From assembly GCA_027339745.1 (NCBI GenBank), contig DAHWNW010000003.1, positions 45,868 through 109,867 on the forward strand: 64,000 nt of DNA, read 5' to 3'. The translations under genes and the position numbers were made by a program. The notes under the pieces were generated by a model. That model searched no databases and was not told the origin of the DNA. It saw only the letters and a program-made list of their open reading frames with translations. This DNA comes from Nitrososphaerota archaeon. GTDB taxonomy: Archaea; Thermoproteota; Nitrososphaeria; Nitrososphaerales; Gagatemarchaeaceae. Below, piece after piece: positions 53,590-61,624 of the stretch; position 1 is the stretch's first letter, and every line of letters begins with the position of its first letter.

Positions 53590-54441
53590 CTATCTCCTCG
53601 CCGATCCTGCAACGTAGCTGATCAGCCTCGAGGGGATGTCGAACCCCACGGCGGACTGGGCCCCCTTGAACTCGACGGTATTGTTGACTTCGTGAACAGT
53701 GTAGCCTGACTCAGGCTCCATGGCGTCGACCCCGAGTATGCCGCCACCCACTGCCTCGGCTGCCTTCAGGATGATCTCTGAGAGCTCGGCGTCGGGCTTG
53801 AACGCCTCTGATGTCGCGCCTCGGGCGACGTTGGTCCTCCACTCCCCTGGGGGGGCGACCCGGTGGACGCACGCGACGATGCTGTCGCCGGCAACGATCG
53901 CCCTGACATCCCTCGGCGGCCTGTTTACGTACTCCTGAAGGTAGTACATGTGCTGCTCCTGCGGGTTCGCGAGCTCCTCCTTGAACTCGATTAGCGAGTC
54001 CAGTGTTGCCCTGTCCCGGACCACGGTCACCATTCGCCCCCAGCTCCCGGTGAACGGCTTCAGCACCAGGGGGTAGCCGATGGTCTCTGCAGCCTGCTCA
54101 GCGGCCTCCGGGGTGAGGGCGAGGAGGGTGCGCGGCGTCGGGACGCCAGCGTTCGAAAGAGCGATGCTGGTGGCGAGCTTGTTGCTGCAGGTTTCGGCCA
54201 CCGCATGGCTGTTGACGACTTGCATACCCGCCCCCTCCAAAACTCTGGTGAGAAGCGACGACCTGTAGTGGCTGATGCAGCGCTGGAGCACCACGTCCCC
54301 AAACTCCGGTCGCTTCTTCGGGACCTCGAAGACGAGCCCTTTGACGTCGACGAGCGACCCCCCGATGCCAGCTGCTTCGGCGGCTTCGCTGAGCGCCTTC
54401 TCCTCCCACCTGAGCCTGTCGAAGGTTATGGTGAGCTTCAC
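53590..54441 (-). CDS. lysX: LysW aminoadipate/glutamate ligase (ATP-grasp)
   Basis: RimK-like ATP-grasp ligase that links the amino group of aminoadipate or glutamate to the C-terminal Glu of LysW. ATP-grasp landmarks are present: PLVLKPFTGSWGRMV, then VRAIVAGDSIVAC, and the metal block VHEVNNTVEFKG. The GTG start overlaps the lysW stop by one base. A single lysX here fits an enzyme accepting both glutamate and aminoadipate; a separate ArgX may exist elsewhere in the genome. Confidence 0.93.
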   Translation of the reverse strand: MKLTITFDRLRWEEKALSEAAEAAGIGGSLVDVKGLVFEVPKKRPEFGDVVLQRCISHYRSSLLTRVLEGAGMQVVNSHAVAETCSNKLATSIALSNAGVPTPRTLLALTPEAAEQAAETIGYPLVLKPFTGSWGRMVTVVRDRATLDSLIEFKEELANPQEQHMYYLQEYVNRPPRDVRAIVAGDSIVACVHRVAPPGEWRTNVARGATSEAFKPDAELSEIILKAAEAVGGGILGVDAMEPESGYTVHEVNNTVEFKGAQSAVGFDIPSRLISYVAGSARR

Positions 54442-54614
54442 TATTCTCCCCAGTCCTCTCCGACCTTCTCTGCCGGCTTGAGTACGGCACTGCCGTTGGA
54501 CAGCTCAGCAACCTCGTATTCGGACGAGCAGTCCCTGCAAGAGACGAGCTCCCCGACTATGGCGTCGTCTGGGACGGTCAGCGCGGCTCCGCACTCGTTG
54601 CAACTCGTGTTCAA
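54441..54614 (-). CDS. lysW: Amino-group carrier protein LysW
   Basis: This 57-residue gene is absent from the ORF track. The reverse strand gives MNTSCNECGAALTVPDD, a zinc site with C5, C8, C26 and C29 (SCRDCSSEYEV), and the diagnostic C-terminal EDWGE, whose last Glu carries the substrate. The TTG start overlaps the argH stop (TTGA). The protein protects the amino group during the following steps and is recognised through its acidic surface. The assignment is essentially certain. Confidence 0.96.
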   Translation of the reverse strand: MNTSCNECGAALTVPDDAIVGELVSCRDCSSEYEVAELSNGSAVLKPAEKVGEDWGE

Positions 54615-56095
54615 TCTACTGATTTCACCTCCCGGGTCAGTCCATCCGTCGTAGCGCGCAACCTCCGCTCCGACGCCGTCAGCTCTGCCTTCAGCGTGGA
54701 GAGTGATGACCGCGTAGAGGTGATGACTGCTTCGCGCTGCCTGATCTCCCTCAGCATGGACCGGGGGTTGGCCCCGCCCTTGGTAGCGATCCTCTCGAGG
54801 AACCGTTGGGGGTCGAGGAGGCTCTCGATGGTCACCCGGTCCACTGAAACCTTCTTCCCCAAGTCTGCAGAGACGCGTGCGAGCCTAGACACCGCCACCT
54901 CCTGGAGGGGGCTCCCTGACTCCGCCGAGGCTCTCACGAGCTCGCCCACCATTGCGTGGGCCTGGCGGAAGGAAATTCCACGCTCGCTGACGAGATAGTT
55001 GGCGAGCCCCACCGCCGTCGAGCCGTCACCGGAGACCGCCGAGTTCAGGCGCCCCTTCATTAGCGAGGCAGACGCGACCATGCCTGCGAGGACGCTCAGG
55101 GACGCCGTCGCGTCGTCGATTCCACGCCAGAGATGAGGTGTGATCTCTTGGAGGTCGAGGTTGTAGGAATATGGGAGAGCTTTCAGGATGGCGCAGGCCG
55201 CGACCAGCCCCCCTATGACTGACCCTGCCTTGGCCCTGGCCATCTCAGCGGTCACTGCATTCTTCTTCTGGGGCATTATGCTGCTGGAGGCCGCGTAGGA
55301 ATCGTCGAGCTCGATGAACCCGAACTCCGCGGAGCTCCAGAGGATCAGCTCTTCGGCAAGCCTGCTGGCGTCCAAGGCGGCGATGGCCGCGAAGGAGAGC
55401 GCTTCCACGGCGAAGTCCCTCGATGAGACCGCGTCCATGGAGTTTCTGACCAGGCCGGAAAAGCCGAGGAGCCCTGCGACGTACCTCCTGTCGAGCTTTA
55501 CCGACGTCCCGGTCATGGCGGCAGACCCCATGGGGGAGAGGTTGACGCGCGTGTAGAGCTGGAGCGCCCTCTCAGCGTCGCGCTGGAAGGCGTCGAAGTG
55601 GGCGAAGAGGTGGTGCGCGAAGGTCGTCGGCTGGGCTCTCTGCAGATGGGTGTACCCTGGGACTAGGACAGCGCCGTGCTTCCTCGCCTGGCTCAGCAGG
55701 GCCGACTGGAGCCCTGCGACTGAGCTGACAAGGGCGATAATCGAGTCTCTTAGCTCCATCCGTATGGCGGTGGCGACCTGGTCGTTCCTGCTCTTCCCGT
55801 AGTTGATGAACCCTGCCGTTTCCACGCCGAGGGCGTCGACCGCAGCCTGTTCGAGCTGCTGGTGGAAGTCCTCTGCCTTGGCGCCTGGCAGTATCTCTGC
55901 GGAGGCCCCGGCAAGAAACTTCGCGCACCTCGCCCCGACCTTGCGGTCCACCTCCCCTGCCCTGACAAGGGCTACCATGTGGGCCAAGTTCACCAGGATG
56001 ACCTTGCGGGCGATGCGCCCGTCGTCGGCCATCGAGGAGGTGAAGGCGAGGGCCTCGTCACTGGGCTTCCTTAGCCTTGGTCCTCTGATGTCCAT
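54611..56095 (-). CDS. argH: Argininosuccinate lyase
   Basis: Last step of arginine synthesis, releasing fumarate. The superfamily signature is SSSIMPQKKNAVTAEMAR. Other blocks are FINYGKSRNDQVATAIRME and GYTHLQRAQPTTFAHHL with the catalytic His. The 494 residues are normal. It is overlapped by argG upstream and lysW downstream, and so is tightly coupled in the operon. Its fumarate can enter the cycle through the fumarase at 29157. Confidence 0.95.
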   Translation of the reverse strand: MDIRGPRLRKPSDEALAFTSSMADDGRIARKVILVNLAHMVALVRAGEVDRKVGARCAKFLAGASAEILPGAKAEDFHQQLEQAAVDALGVETAGFINYGKSRNDQVATAIRMELRDSIIALVSSVAGLQSALLSQARKHGAVLVPGYTHLQRAQPTTFAHHLFAHFDAFQRDAERALQLYTRVNLSPMGSAAMTGTSVKLDRRYVAGLLGFSGLVRNSMDAVSSRDFAVEALSFAAIAALDASRLAEELILWSSAEFGFIELDDSYAASSSIMPQKKNAVTAEMARAKAGSVIGGLVAACAILKALPYSYNLDLQEITPHLWRGIDDATASLSVLAGMVASASLMKGRLNSAVSGDGSTAVGLANYLVSERGISFRQAHAMVGELVRASAESGSPLQEVAVSRLARVSADLGKKVSVDRVTIESLLDPQRFLERIATKGGANPRSMLREIRQREAVITSTRSSLSTLKAELTASERRLRATTDGLTREVKSVD

Positions 56096-57302
56096 TATCT
56101 TCTTTTTCCTCTGCTCGCGAGCTGAGCCCGGAGGCGACCCTAGACTGGAGCCCCCAGAGCTCTATGAAGCCAACAGCGCTCTTCTGGTCGAAGGTAGAGC
56201 CTCGGCCATAGGTGGAGAGCCCTATGTCGTAGATGGAGTATTCAGACGACCTGCCCACTACCCTGGCGGACCCCTTGTATAGCTTCAGTTTCACCGAACC
56301 CGTCACCCTGTGCTGGGTTGCGGCGATGAAGCGGTCCAGGGCCGGCCTGAGCGGCTCCAGCCAGAGCCCCGAGTAGACCAGCCATGCCCACTCCCTCTCC
56401 ACTTGCGCCTTGAAAGCGAGCTCGTGGCGGGTCAGGACGAGCTTCTCCAGGTCCCTGTGGGCGTCTATGATGACCGACGCCGCTGGGCATTCGTAGACTT
56501 CGCGCGACTTTATCCCCACCAATCTGTCTTCGATGTGGTCTATCCTCCCGACGCCGTGCGAGCCTGCGAGCTCATTCACGTAGCTGACCAGCGCGAGGGG
56601 ATCCATGGCCCTTCCGTCGACCCTCGTGGGGACCCCCTCCCTGAAGCCGAGCTCCAGGTACCCGGGCTCGTTCGGCGCTTCCTCGGGGGAGGCGGTCCAT
56701 TCGAAGGCGTCCTCTGGCGGCTCTGTCCCGGGATTCTCGAGGGGTCCGCTTTCCACAGACCTTCCCCATATGTTCTGGTCGACGCTGAATATCGACTTCG
56801 ATGGTTTGACCGGGAGCCCGCGCTCCTGGGCGTAGGCGATCTCCTCGTCCCTGCTCATGTTCCACTCGCGGACGGGGGCTATGACCTGCAGGGACGGGTT
56901 CATCGCCCTCACCGTAACGTCGATCCTCACCTGGTCGTTCCCCTTCCCCGTGCAGCCGTGGGCAACCGCGTCGGCGCCTTCCTTCTCGGCCACCTCGACG
57001 AGCTTCTTCGCGATGAGGGGCCGTCCCAGGGCGGTGCTGAGGGGGTACTTCCCTTCGTAGAGGGCGTTGGCCTTGATCGACGGGAAGACGTAGTCCCTGA
57101 TGAATTCATCCTTGGCGTCTATGGTGTAATGATTCCTGGCGCCGATCTCTCTAGAGCGCTTCGCGACATCTGCCATATCGTCCCTCTGACCGAGATCGAG
57201 CGTGACAGTGACGACCTCGGCGTCGTACTTCTCCTGGAGCCACTTGACGGACACGGAGGTGTCAAGGCCTCCGGAGAACGCGAGAGCAACGGTTCGGCGC
57301 AA
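56058..57302 (-). CDS. argG: Argininosuccinate synthase
   Basis: Condenses citrulline and aspartate with ATP. The PP-loop is LAFSGGLDTSVSVKWLQ; GCTGKGNDQVRI and PVREWNMSRDEEI are family blocks. The C-terminal extension (EEKEDNGHQRTKAKEAQ) overlaps argH by 38 bases. The TTG start lies about 26 bases after a minus-strand TATA box at 57329-57338, so the transcript is probably leaderless. It leads the operon argG-argH-lysWXYZJK. Confidence 0.95.
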   Translation of the reverse strand: MRRTVALAFSGGLDTSVSVKWLQEKYDAEVVTVTLDLGQRDDMADVAKRSREIGARNHYTIDAKDEFIRDYVFPSIKANALYEGKYPLSTALGRPLIAKKLVEVAEKEGADAVAHGCTGKGNDQVRIDVTVRAMNPSLQVIAPVREWNMSRDEEIAYAQERGLPVKPSKSIFSVDQNIWGRSVESGPLENPGTEPPEDAFEWTASPEEAPNEPGYLELGFREGVPTRVDGRAMDPLALVSYVNELAGSHGVGRIDHIEDRLVGIKSREVYECPAASVIIDAHRDLEKLVLTRHELAFKAQVEREWAWLVYSGLWLEPLRPALDRFIAATQHRVTGSVKLKLYKGSARVVGRSSEYSIYDIGLSTYGRGSTFDQKSAVGFIELWGLQSRVASGLSSRAEEKEDNGHQRTKAKEAQ

Positions 57303-57328
57303 ACTTCGTGACGGACGGCCTGAACAAC

Positions 57329-57338
57329 GCTTTTATAG
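57329..57338 (-). promoter_or_regulatory. TATA box of the argG operon
   Basis: On the minus strand CTATAAAAGC lies about 26 bases before the argG TTG. It is a near-consensus archaeal TATA box and places the transcription start at or next to the start codon. The inverted-repeat operator lies 22-54 bases upstream of it. Confidence 0.7.
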
Positions 57339-57359
57339 ATTTTGGACAGGATAGCTTCG

Positions 57360-57392
57360 TTTTGGTCAAACATGACCAAAAATTGGTCAAAA
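57360..57392. promoter_or_regulatory. Inverted-repeat operator between argG and the ACT-domain gene
   Basis: TTTTGGTCA-AACA-TGACCAAAA is a perfect 9-bp inverted repeat with a 4-base spacer. It is followed after one base by a third half-site, TTGGTCAAAA. It ends about 10 bases before the ATG (57403) of the plus-strand gene, so a bound protein should shut that gene off. For argG it lies upstream of the TATA box, where an activator or a TFB-helping factor would sit. The protein that binds it is unknown; the neighbouring ACT-domain product is the obvious candidate. Confidence 0.7.
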
Positions 57393-57402
57393 CGGCCTCT
57401 GT

Positions 57403-58069
57403 CATGAAAGCGGTCAGAGAAGAGGTGGACTCGGACCTCTCCGTCCAGGACGCCCTCGCGAGGGACTACGCGAACCTTAGCGCCCTCGCCAGGATGCTTG
57501 CCCCTAGGGTGGCGGCCAGGACCGGGAGGGGGGCGAAGGGGGTGAGCGAGGTGGGGGTCGCAACAGCCCTCAAGCGCCTCCGGGGTTCGTATTCGCCGGC
57601 CCCTCCGAAGGTGAGCAGGGTGCTCGCGGGGAGCGTAGTCAACGTAAGGACTCACGTCTCCAGGATATCCGTGGAGAAGACAAAGCGGACCCTTCAGGTC
57701 GTCGGCGTGCTGCTCTCAGGCAACCACGAGGATTTCATCCAGGTGTCGGAGTCGCTCTCGTCCATCACGCTAATCTTCGACCAGAGACTCCACCGGATGG
57801 TCAAGAAGGCGCTCGGGAACGCCGAGATACTTGACGAAGGGGAGGAGGGGGCGGCCATAACGGTCCACAGCCCCGAGGACATAGTCACCACGCCTGGGTG
57901 CGTCAGCGCGCTCTACAACCAGCTGTTCAGGAAGAAGGTGAACGTCGAGGATACGGTCAGTTGCTTCACCGACACCATCATGGTGGTAGGGATGAAAGAC
58001 GCGAGTAGGGCCTTCGAGGCTATGACCGAGCTGGTGGGCGAAGAGCAGAGGAGGCTCGGCGAGGAGTGA
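57403..58069 (+). CDS. ACT-domain protein, probable amino acid-responsive regulator
   Basis: The N-terminal 70 residues are helical and could form a winged helix (SVQDALARDYANLSALARML, then VSEVGVATALKRLR). Two ACT-like ligand modules follow (SVVNVRTHVSRISVE and TTPGCVSALYNQLFRKKVNV to SCFTDTIMVVGMKDAS). ACT modules bind amino acids and change shape. The track starts at 57308, but that would run through the operator; ATG 57403 just after it is preferred. Its place opposite argG suggests lysine or arginine feedback control. The name is inferred from domains and context. The nitrilase gene overlaps its stop. Confidence 0.65.
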
Positions 58070-58878
58070 GGTTGAACACTGGACCGCAGGGGAGGACGGG
58101 GGACCATGTCATTAAGGTCACGGTCTGCGAGATGCCCGACGAGAGGTCTGCGTTCGGGCTCTGGTGGGAGCGTCTCGGGGCGCACGCAAAGCACGAGGGG
58201 AGCGACCTAGCGCTCCTCCCCGAGATGCCGTTTTCCGGGTGGTTGTTCGCCGACCCGAAGTTCGGCCGAGCTGCGTGGGACGACTCAGTCGAAGCGCACA
58301 GGCGATGGATTGAGAGGATCCCCGAGCTCGGGGTGGCCATCGTCGCCGGGTCTAGGCCGGTTGAAGTCCGCGGGAGGAGGTTCAACGAAGGCTTCGTGCA
58401 GACCGCCGACGGGATGACAGGAGAGCACAGGAAGCGCAATCTCCCTGACCAGCCCGGCTTCTACGAAGCCTCATGGTACGTGCGTGGAGGTAAGAGGTTC
58501 TCCGTCTTTGAAGTACACGGCTGGAAGATCGGTTTCCTCATCTGTAGCGACCTCTGGTCGGTCTGGAACGCGAGAGCCTATGGGAAGCGTGGCGCTGATG
58601 CGATACTGGTCCCCAGGGCCACGGGGCTCGGCGTCGACAAGTGGCTCGCGGGCGGAAGGACAGCGGCGGTGGTGTCTGGCGCGTACTGCCTTTCATCGAA
58701 CAGGTCGGGGGGAGTCGGCGACGCTAGGTTCGGGGGGATGGGGTGGGCCGTGGACCCTGATGGTGAGGTCCTCGGGATTACGACCCCCGACGAGCCGTTC
58801 GCGACCGTGGAGTTGGACATGAGGAAGGCGCGGAAGGCGAAGAAGACGTACCCAAGGGACGCATTCGGAGAAGACTAG
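58066..58878 (+). CDS. Carbon-nitrogen hydrolase (nitrilase superfamily)
   Basis: The catalytic Glu-Lys-Cys triad is visible: LLPEMPFSGW, TGEHRKRNLPD and IGFLICSDLW. The 270 residues match amidase-type members such as omega-amidase or N-carbamoyl hydrolases. The GTG start overlaps the upstream ACT gene's stop (GTGA), so the two are coupled. It could hydrolyse an amide linked to amino acid metabolism. Substrate unknown. It is convergent with ftsY. Confidence 0.88.
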   Translation: MRLNTGPQGRTGDHVIKVTVCEMPDERSAFGLWWERLGAHAKHEGSDLALLPEMPFSGWLFADPKFGRAAWDDSVEAHRRWIERIPELGVAIVAGSRPVEVRGRRFNEGFVQTADGMTGEHRKRNLPDQPGFYEASWYVRGGKRFSVFEVHGWKIGFLICSDLWSVWNARAYGKRGADAILVPRATGLGVDKWLAGGRTAAVVSGAYCLSSNRSGGVGDARFGGMGWAVDPDGEVLGITTPDEPFATVELDMRKARKAKKTYPRDAFGED

Positions 58879-59783
58879 CGCCCCATCAGAGAGTTCAGGA
58901 AAGCTTTGGCGTCGAAGGGGGAGAGGTCGTCGTATCCTTGGCCCACGCCAAGGAAGAGGACGGGCTTGCCCGTCGTGTAGACTATTGACAGGGCGGCCCC
59001 GCCCCTGACGTCTGCGTCAGCCTTTGTCAGGATCGCCCCGTCGAATCCGACGTGCCGGTTGAAGAGCGCGGCCTGGGAGACAGCGTCGTTCCCGGTCAGG
59101 GCGTCAGCCACGAAGATTCGGAAGTCAGGCTTGACCACCCTGGCTATCTTTGCCATCTCTTCCATCAGGTTCTGGTTCGTCTGCATCCTACCGGCCGTGT
59201 CTATCAGGAGGCAATCCACGTGGTGCGCTCTAGCGTAAAGGACGCCGTCGCGGCCTACCGCTGCCGGATCAGCTCCATAGCCCTGCGCGACGACCTTGAG
59301 TGAGAGCCTGTCTGCGTGCTCCGACAGCTGCTCGATGGCACCAGGCCGATGGGTGTCGCCGGCCGCGCAGACGACGGAAAGCCCGTTCTTCTTCAGGTAG
59401 TGGGCAAACTTGGCCACCGTCGTCGTCTTGCCGGTGCCGTTGATCCCCAGGAAGAGGATGACGTAGGGCTCGCCCGTCTTCGCCTTGTCTCTGACATTGG
59501 ACACGATGTCGACGGTCCCTGCCCGTGCGAACGCTGACTCCAGGGAAGCGTTCAGCCGTTCCCCGACCACCTCCCCCGTGTCGACTGAGCGGTCTACCTT
59601 CGTCCCCTCCAGGGTCTTCTGCACCTCTGCGGTGAGGGCTTCGGCGACAGTCTGCGCCACGTCGCTCTCGATCAGCGAAATCTGGAAGTCGAAGATCACG
59701 CTGTCGAAGTCGCGACCGCTGAGCTGCTTTTCCCTTACGGCGCTGGTTATCGAGGAGAATGCCTGCTTCAGCCTGTCGAACAA
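58875..59783 (-). CDS. ftsY: Signal recognition particle receptor FtsY
   Basis: SRP GTPase of 302 residues with the N domain (MFDRLKQAFSSITSAVREK) and the G domain. G1 is GINGTGKTTTVAKFAHYL, DTHRPGA follows, G3 is DTAGRMQTN and the G4-like block is TKADAD. It docks ribosome-SRP complexes to SecYE. The acidic A domain is short or absent. It ends the rnp4-to-ftsY operon, a conserved archaeal order. Confidence 0.95.
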   Translation of the reverse strand: MFDRLKQAFSSITSAVREKQLSGRDFDSVIFDFQISLIESDVAQTVAEALTAEVQKTLEGTKVDRSVDTGEVVGERLNASLESAFARAGTVDIVSNVRDKAKTGEPYVILFLGINGTGKTTTVAKFAHYLKKNGLSVVCAAGDTHRPGAIEQLSEHADRLSLKVVAQGYGADPAAVGRDGVLYARAHHVDCLLIDTAGRMQTNQNLMEEMAKIARVVKPDFRIFVADALTGNDAVSQAALFNRHVGFDGAILTKADADVRGGAALSIVYTTGKPVLFLGVGQGYDDLSPFDAKAFLNSLMGR

Positions 59784-59787
59784 GGAG

Positions 59788-60219
59788 CTACCCCTGCTGG
59801 CTGCGGGTCACGAGGCTGTTCAGCAAGTCCCTGTCCGAGTTCAGCCTCTGAGCTATCTCGTTCCTCTGGTTGACTATCGATACTAGCGTCTTCTCGATGT
59901 CTCTCCCCCTCTCCTCGAGAATCGCCACCGCCTCCTCCCTCGATTTCTCCACCACGACGTTGGCGCCTATGCTCACGAGTACCCGGTCAGTCTCAGGAGG
60001 GCTCGACCTGAGCATGATGCCTCCGCCTGCCTGGATGAGCACCTCGCCGGAGCTCTGGCCGGACAACCCCTTTATGGCGTCGAGGGCGGCCCGCCCTTCG
60101 AGCATCGCCCTCTCGAGCAGGTTCTGCCTCGCCGAGAGCTCGTTGTAGGTCCCCTCGAGGACCCTTATCTCGACGACCAGGGCGTTGACCGTGTCCTCGG
60201 CAGTGGAAAGCTCGCTCAT
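59788..60219 (-). CDS. pfdA: Prefoldin alpha subunit
   Basis: Coiled-coil chaperone subunit of 143 residues: two long helical arms (VNALVVEIRVLEGTYNELSARQ and GRDIEKTLVSIVNQRNEIAQ) join through a beta-hairpin core (VLIQAGGGIMLRSSPPETDRVLVSIGANVV). It captures unfolded proteins for the thermosome. It lies between eif6 and ftsY. In many archaea rplX (L18a/LX) sits between eif6 and pfdA; no such gene fits the 12-base gap here. Confidence 0.93.
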   Translation of the reverse strand: MSELSTAEDTVNALVVEIRVLEGTYNELSARQNLLERAMLEGRAALDAIKGLSGQSSGEVLIQAGGGIMLRSSPPETDRVLVSIGANVVVEKSREEAVAILEERGRDIEKTLVSIVNQRNEIAQRLNSDRDLLNSLVTRSQQG

Positions 60220-60231
60220 CCCGGTTACACT

Positions 60232-60897
60232 TCAAACGCTCAGAGCGCGCGTTATAAACACGAGCTCCGGTCCGGTCGTCTGGCTCCCAGCGACGGCGTT
60301 ATGCGAGTTGGCCACCAGGCCGGAGGAGACGAAGGGGACTCCGCTGTTGACGGAAGTAGGATAAGCGTCCACCCCCAGCACGGAACCTATTCTGGAGACT
60401 TCGGCTTCGTCCAGGCCAGGATACACCGCGGCTCCGCGGTTGGTCGCCACAGCCAGGGAGCCAACCTGGTAGTACTCGCCTATGGGGCCCTGGTGGACCT
60501 CTGTCCCAAGGACGTCCCTGACTTGGAGCAGAGCTCTTTGGTCCAGGACGGGGGAAGCCAAGGCTCTCTTGTCGTTGGCCACGACGAGGTTCCCCACCGC
60601 CGTGAGCTTCGACTCAAGCCGAGAGACGTTGAGTCCCGTCGCGGCCCTGATCTCCCTGATCTCGGCGTCTTCTGCCAGCCTAGACACAATGACCCCGTTC
60701 CCGTTCATGGTCGCGAGAGCCCCCAGCAGCCTGGACTCGCCGATCGACGTGGGGACGGCCGAGACATGGAGGCGTTCGCAGAGCTTGTCGGACTTCGTCT
60801 GCGCGAGTCCCTTGGGAACCAGCAGGAACCTATCGCTGGCCCGCATGAAGATCCCTATGTTGGGGCTCCGGTAGATGTCCATCAGGTAGAGACCCAT
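60232..60897 (-). CDS. eif6: Translation initiation factor aIF6
   Basis: Anti-association factor that binds the large ribosomal subunit. The pentein-fold repeats are visible (SPNIGIFMRASDRFLLVP, NGVIVSRLAEDAEI, GSLAVATNRGAAVYPGLDEAE); 221 residues is the normal length. It is four bases from rpl31e. Confidence 0.95.
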   Translation of the reverse strand: MGLYLMDIYRSPNIGIFMRASDRFLLVPKGLAQTKSDKLCERLHVSAVPTSIGESRLLGALATMNGNGVIVSRLAEDAEIREIRAATGLNVSRLESKLTAVGNLVVANDKRALASPVLDQRALLQVRDVLGTEVHQGPIGEYYQVGSLAVATNRGAAVYPGLDEAEVSRIGSVLGVDAYPTSVNSGVPFVSSGLVANSHNAVAGSQTTGPELVFITRALSV

Positions 60898-60901
60898 CGG
60901 G

Positions 60902-61183
60902 TCACACTTGTTCTGACTCTGGGAGGCTGACCGTGACGACGCCGTCCTCGTCTCTCTCCATCTCGAGGGTGATGCGCCGAGGCGGGTGCTTGATCCCCCT
61001 TGCCCAGAGGAGTTCGTTGACCTCGGTGCCTATGCTGACCTGGCGCGCCTTCATGTGACGCGTCGCAAAGTCCCGGATGACCGCCACGGCCTTCTTCGCC
61101 CTCCTGTACGGAGGCGCCTCATAGACCACGCCCAGCGGTACGACATAGGTGCGGGTCAGCTCGTCCATCCTCTCTTCAGACAT
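60902..61183 (-). CDS. rpl31e: Ribosomal protein eL31
   Basis: Ninety-three residues with the eL31 blocks LTRTYVVPLGVVYEAPPYRRA, VIRDFATRHMKARQVSIG and ARGIKHPPRRI. A second ATG four bases upstream in another frame is not used. It follows rpl39e as in most archaea. Confidence 0.94.
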   Translation of the reverse strand: MSEERMDELTRTYVVPLGVVYEAPPYRRAKKAVAVIRDFATRHMKARQVSIGTEVNELLWARGIKHPPRRITLEMERDEDGVVTVSLPESEQV

Positions 61184-61189
61184 TCATGG

Positions 61190-61348
61190 TCACCTGAGCT
61201 TCAGCTTTCGCTGCCTCCAGTGTCTCCGCTTGGGGTTCGACCTTACTTTCCTGTTGGTCTTGACTATGACCCAGGTAGGCACAGACCGCGCCTGCCTCCC
61301 TGCTTTCATGATCCTGTTCTTCTTCGAGGTATCCTTTACCCTTGCCAA
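61190..61348 (-). CDS. rpl39e: Ribosomal protein eL39
   Basis: This 52-residue gene is missing from the ORF track. The minus strand reads [37 protein letters not shown] and ends [11 protein letters not shown], the complete eL39 pattern. The start is TTG. It lies between pdcd5 and rpl31e, the usual archaeal order. Confidence 0.95.
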   Translation of the reverse strand: MARVKDTSKKNRIMKAGRQARSVPTWVIVKTNRKVRSNPKRRHWRQRKLKLR

Positions 61349-61349
61349 C

Positions 61350-61622
61350 TCAGATCCTCCTTATCTTGATCTCCCGCTTCTTCTCTTGGAGGGCTCCGAG
61401 CATCTGCTTGACCTGCTCGTCGTCGACTGGTTTGCGGAGCTTTCCTGACGAGGCCAGCTGGATGACGTACTCTTCGACCGACCCTGCGAGGTCGGGCCTC
61501 ACCATCTTCACGTTGGCCAGGCGCTGCCTAGCGTCGGACGTGAGGGCCATCCTCAGGGCCGCCTCCCTCATCATCTTCCGGTCCGCGGCTTCCTTGTCGG
61601 GCTGCTTCTGTTGCTCGGCCAT
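61350..61622 (-). CDS. DNA-binding protein of the PDCD5/TFAR19 family
   Basis: Ninety-residue three-helix protein. [23 protein letters not shown] and [17 protein letters not shown] are the family blocks. The track's ORF begins 102 residues too early by reading through rps19e; ATG 61622 ([17 protein letters not shown]) is the proper start. Archaeal members bind DNA and have been linked to a chaperone role. It follows rps19e by two bases. Confidence 0.92.
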   Translation of the reverse strand: MAEQQKQPDKEAADRKMMREAALRMALTSDARQRLANVKMVRPDLAGSVEEYVIQLASSGKLRKPVDDEQVKQMLGALQEKKREIKIRRI

Positions 61623-61624
61623 GC

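Noticed and set aside
56310-57311. 333-residue plus-strand ORF across argG
   Set aside because: Antisense shadow of argG.
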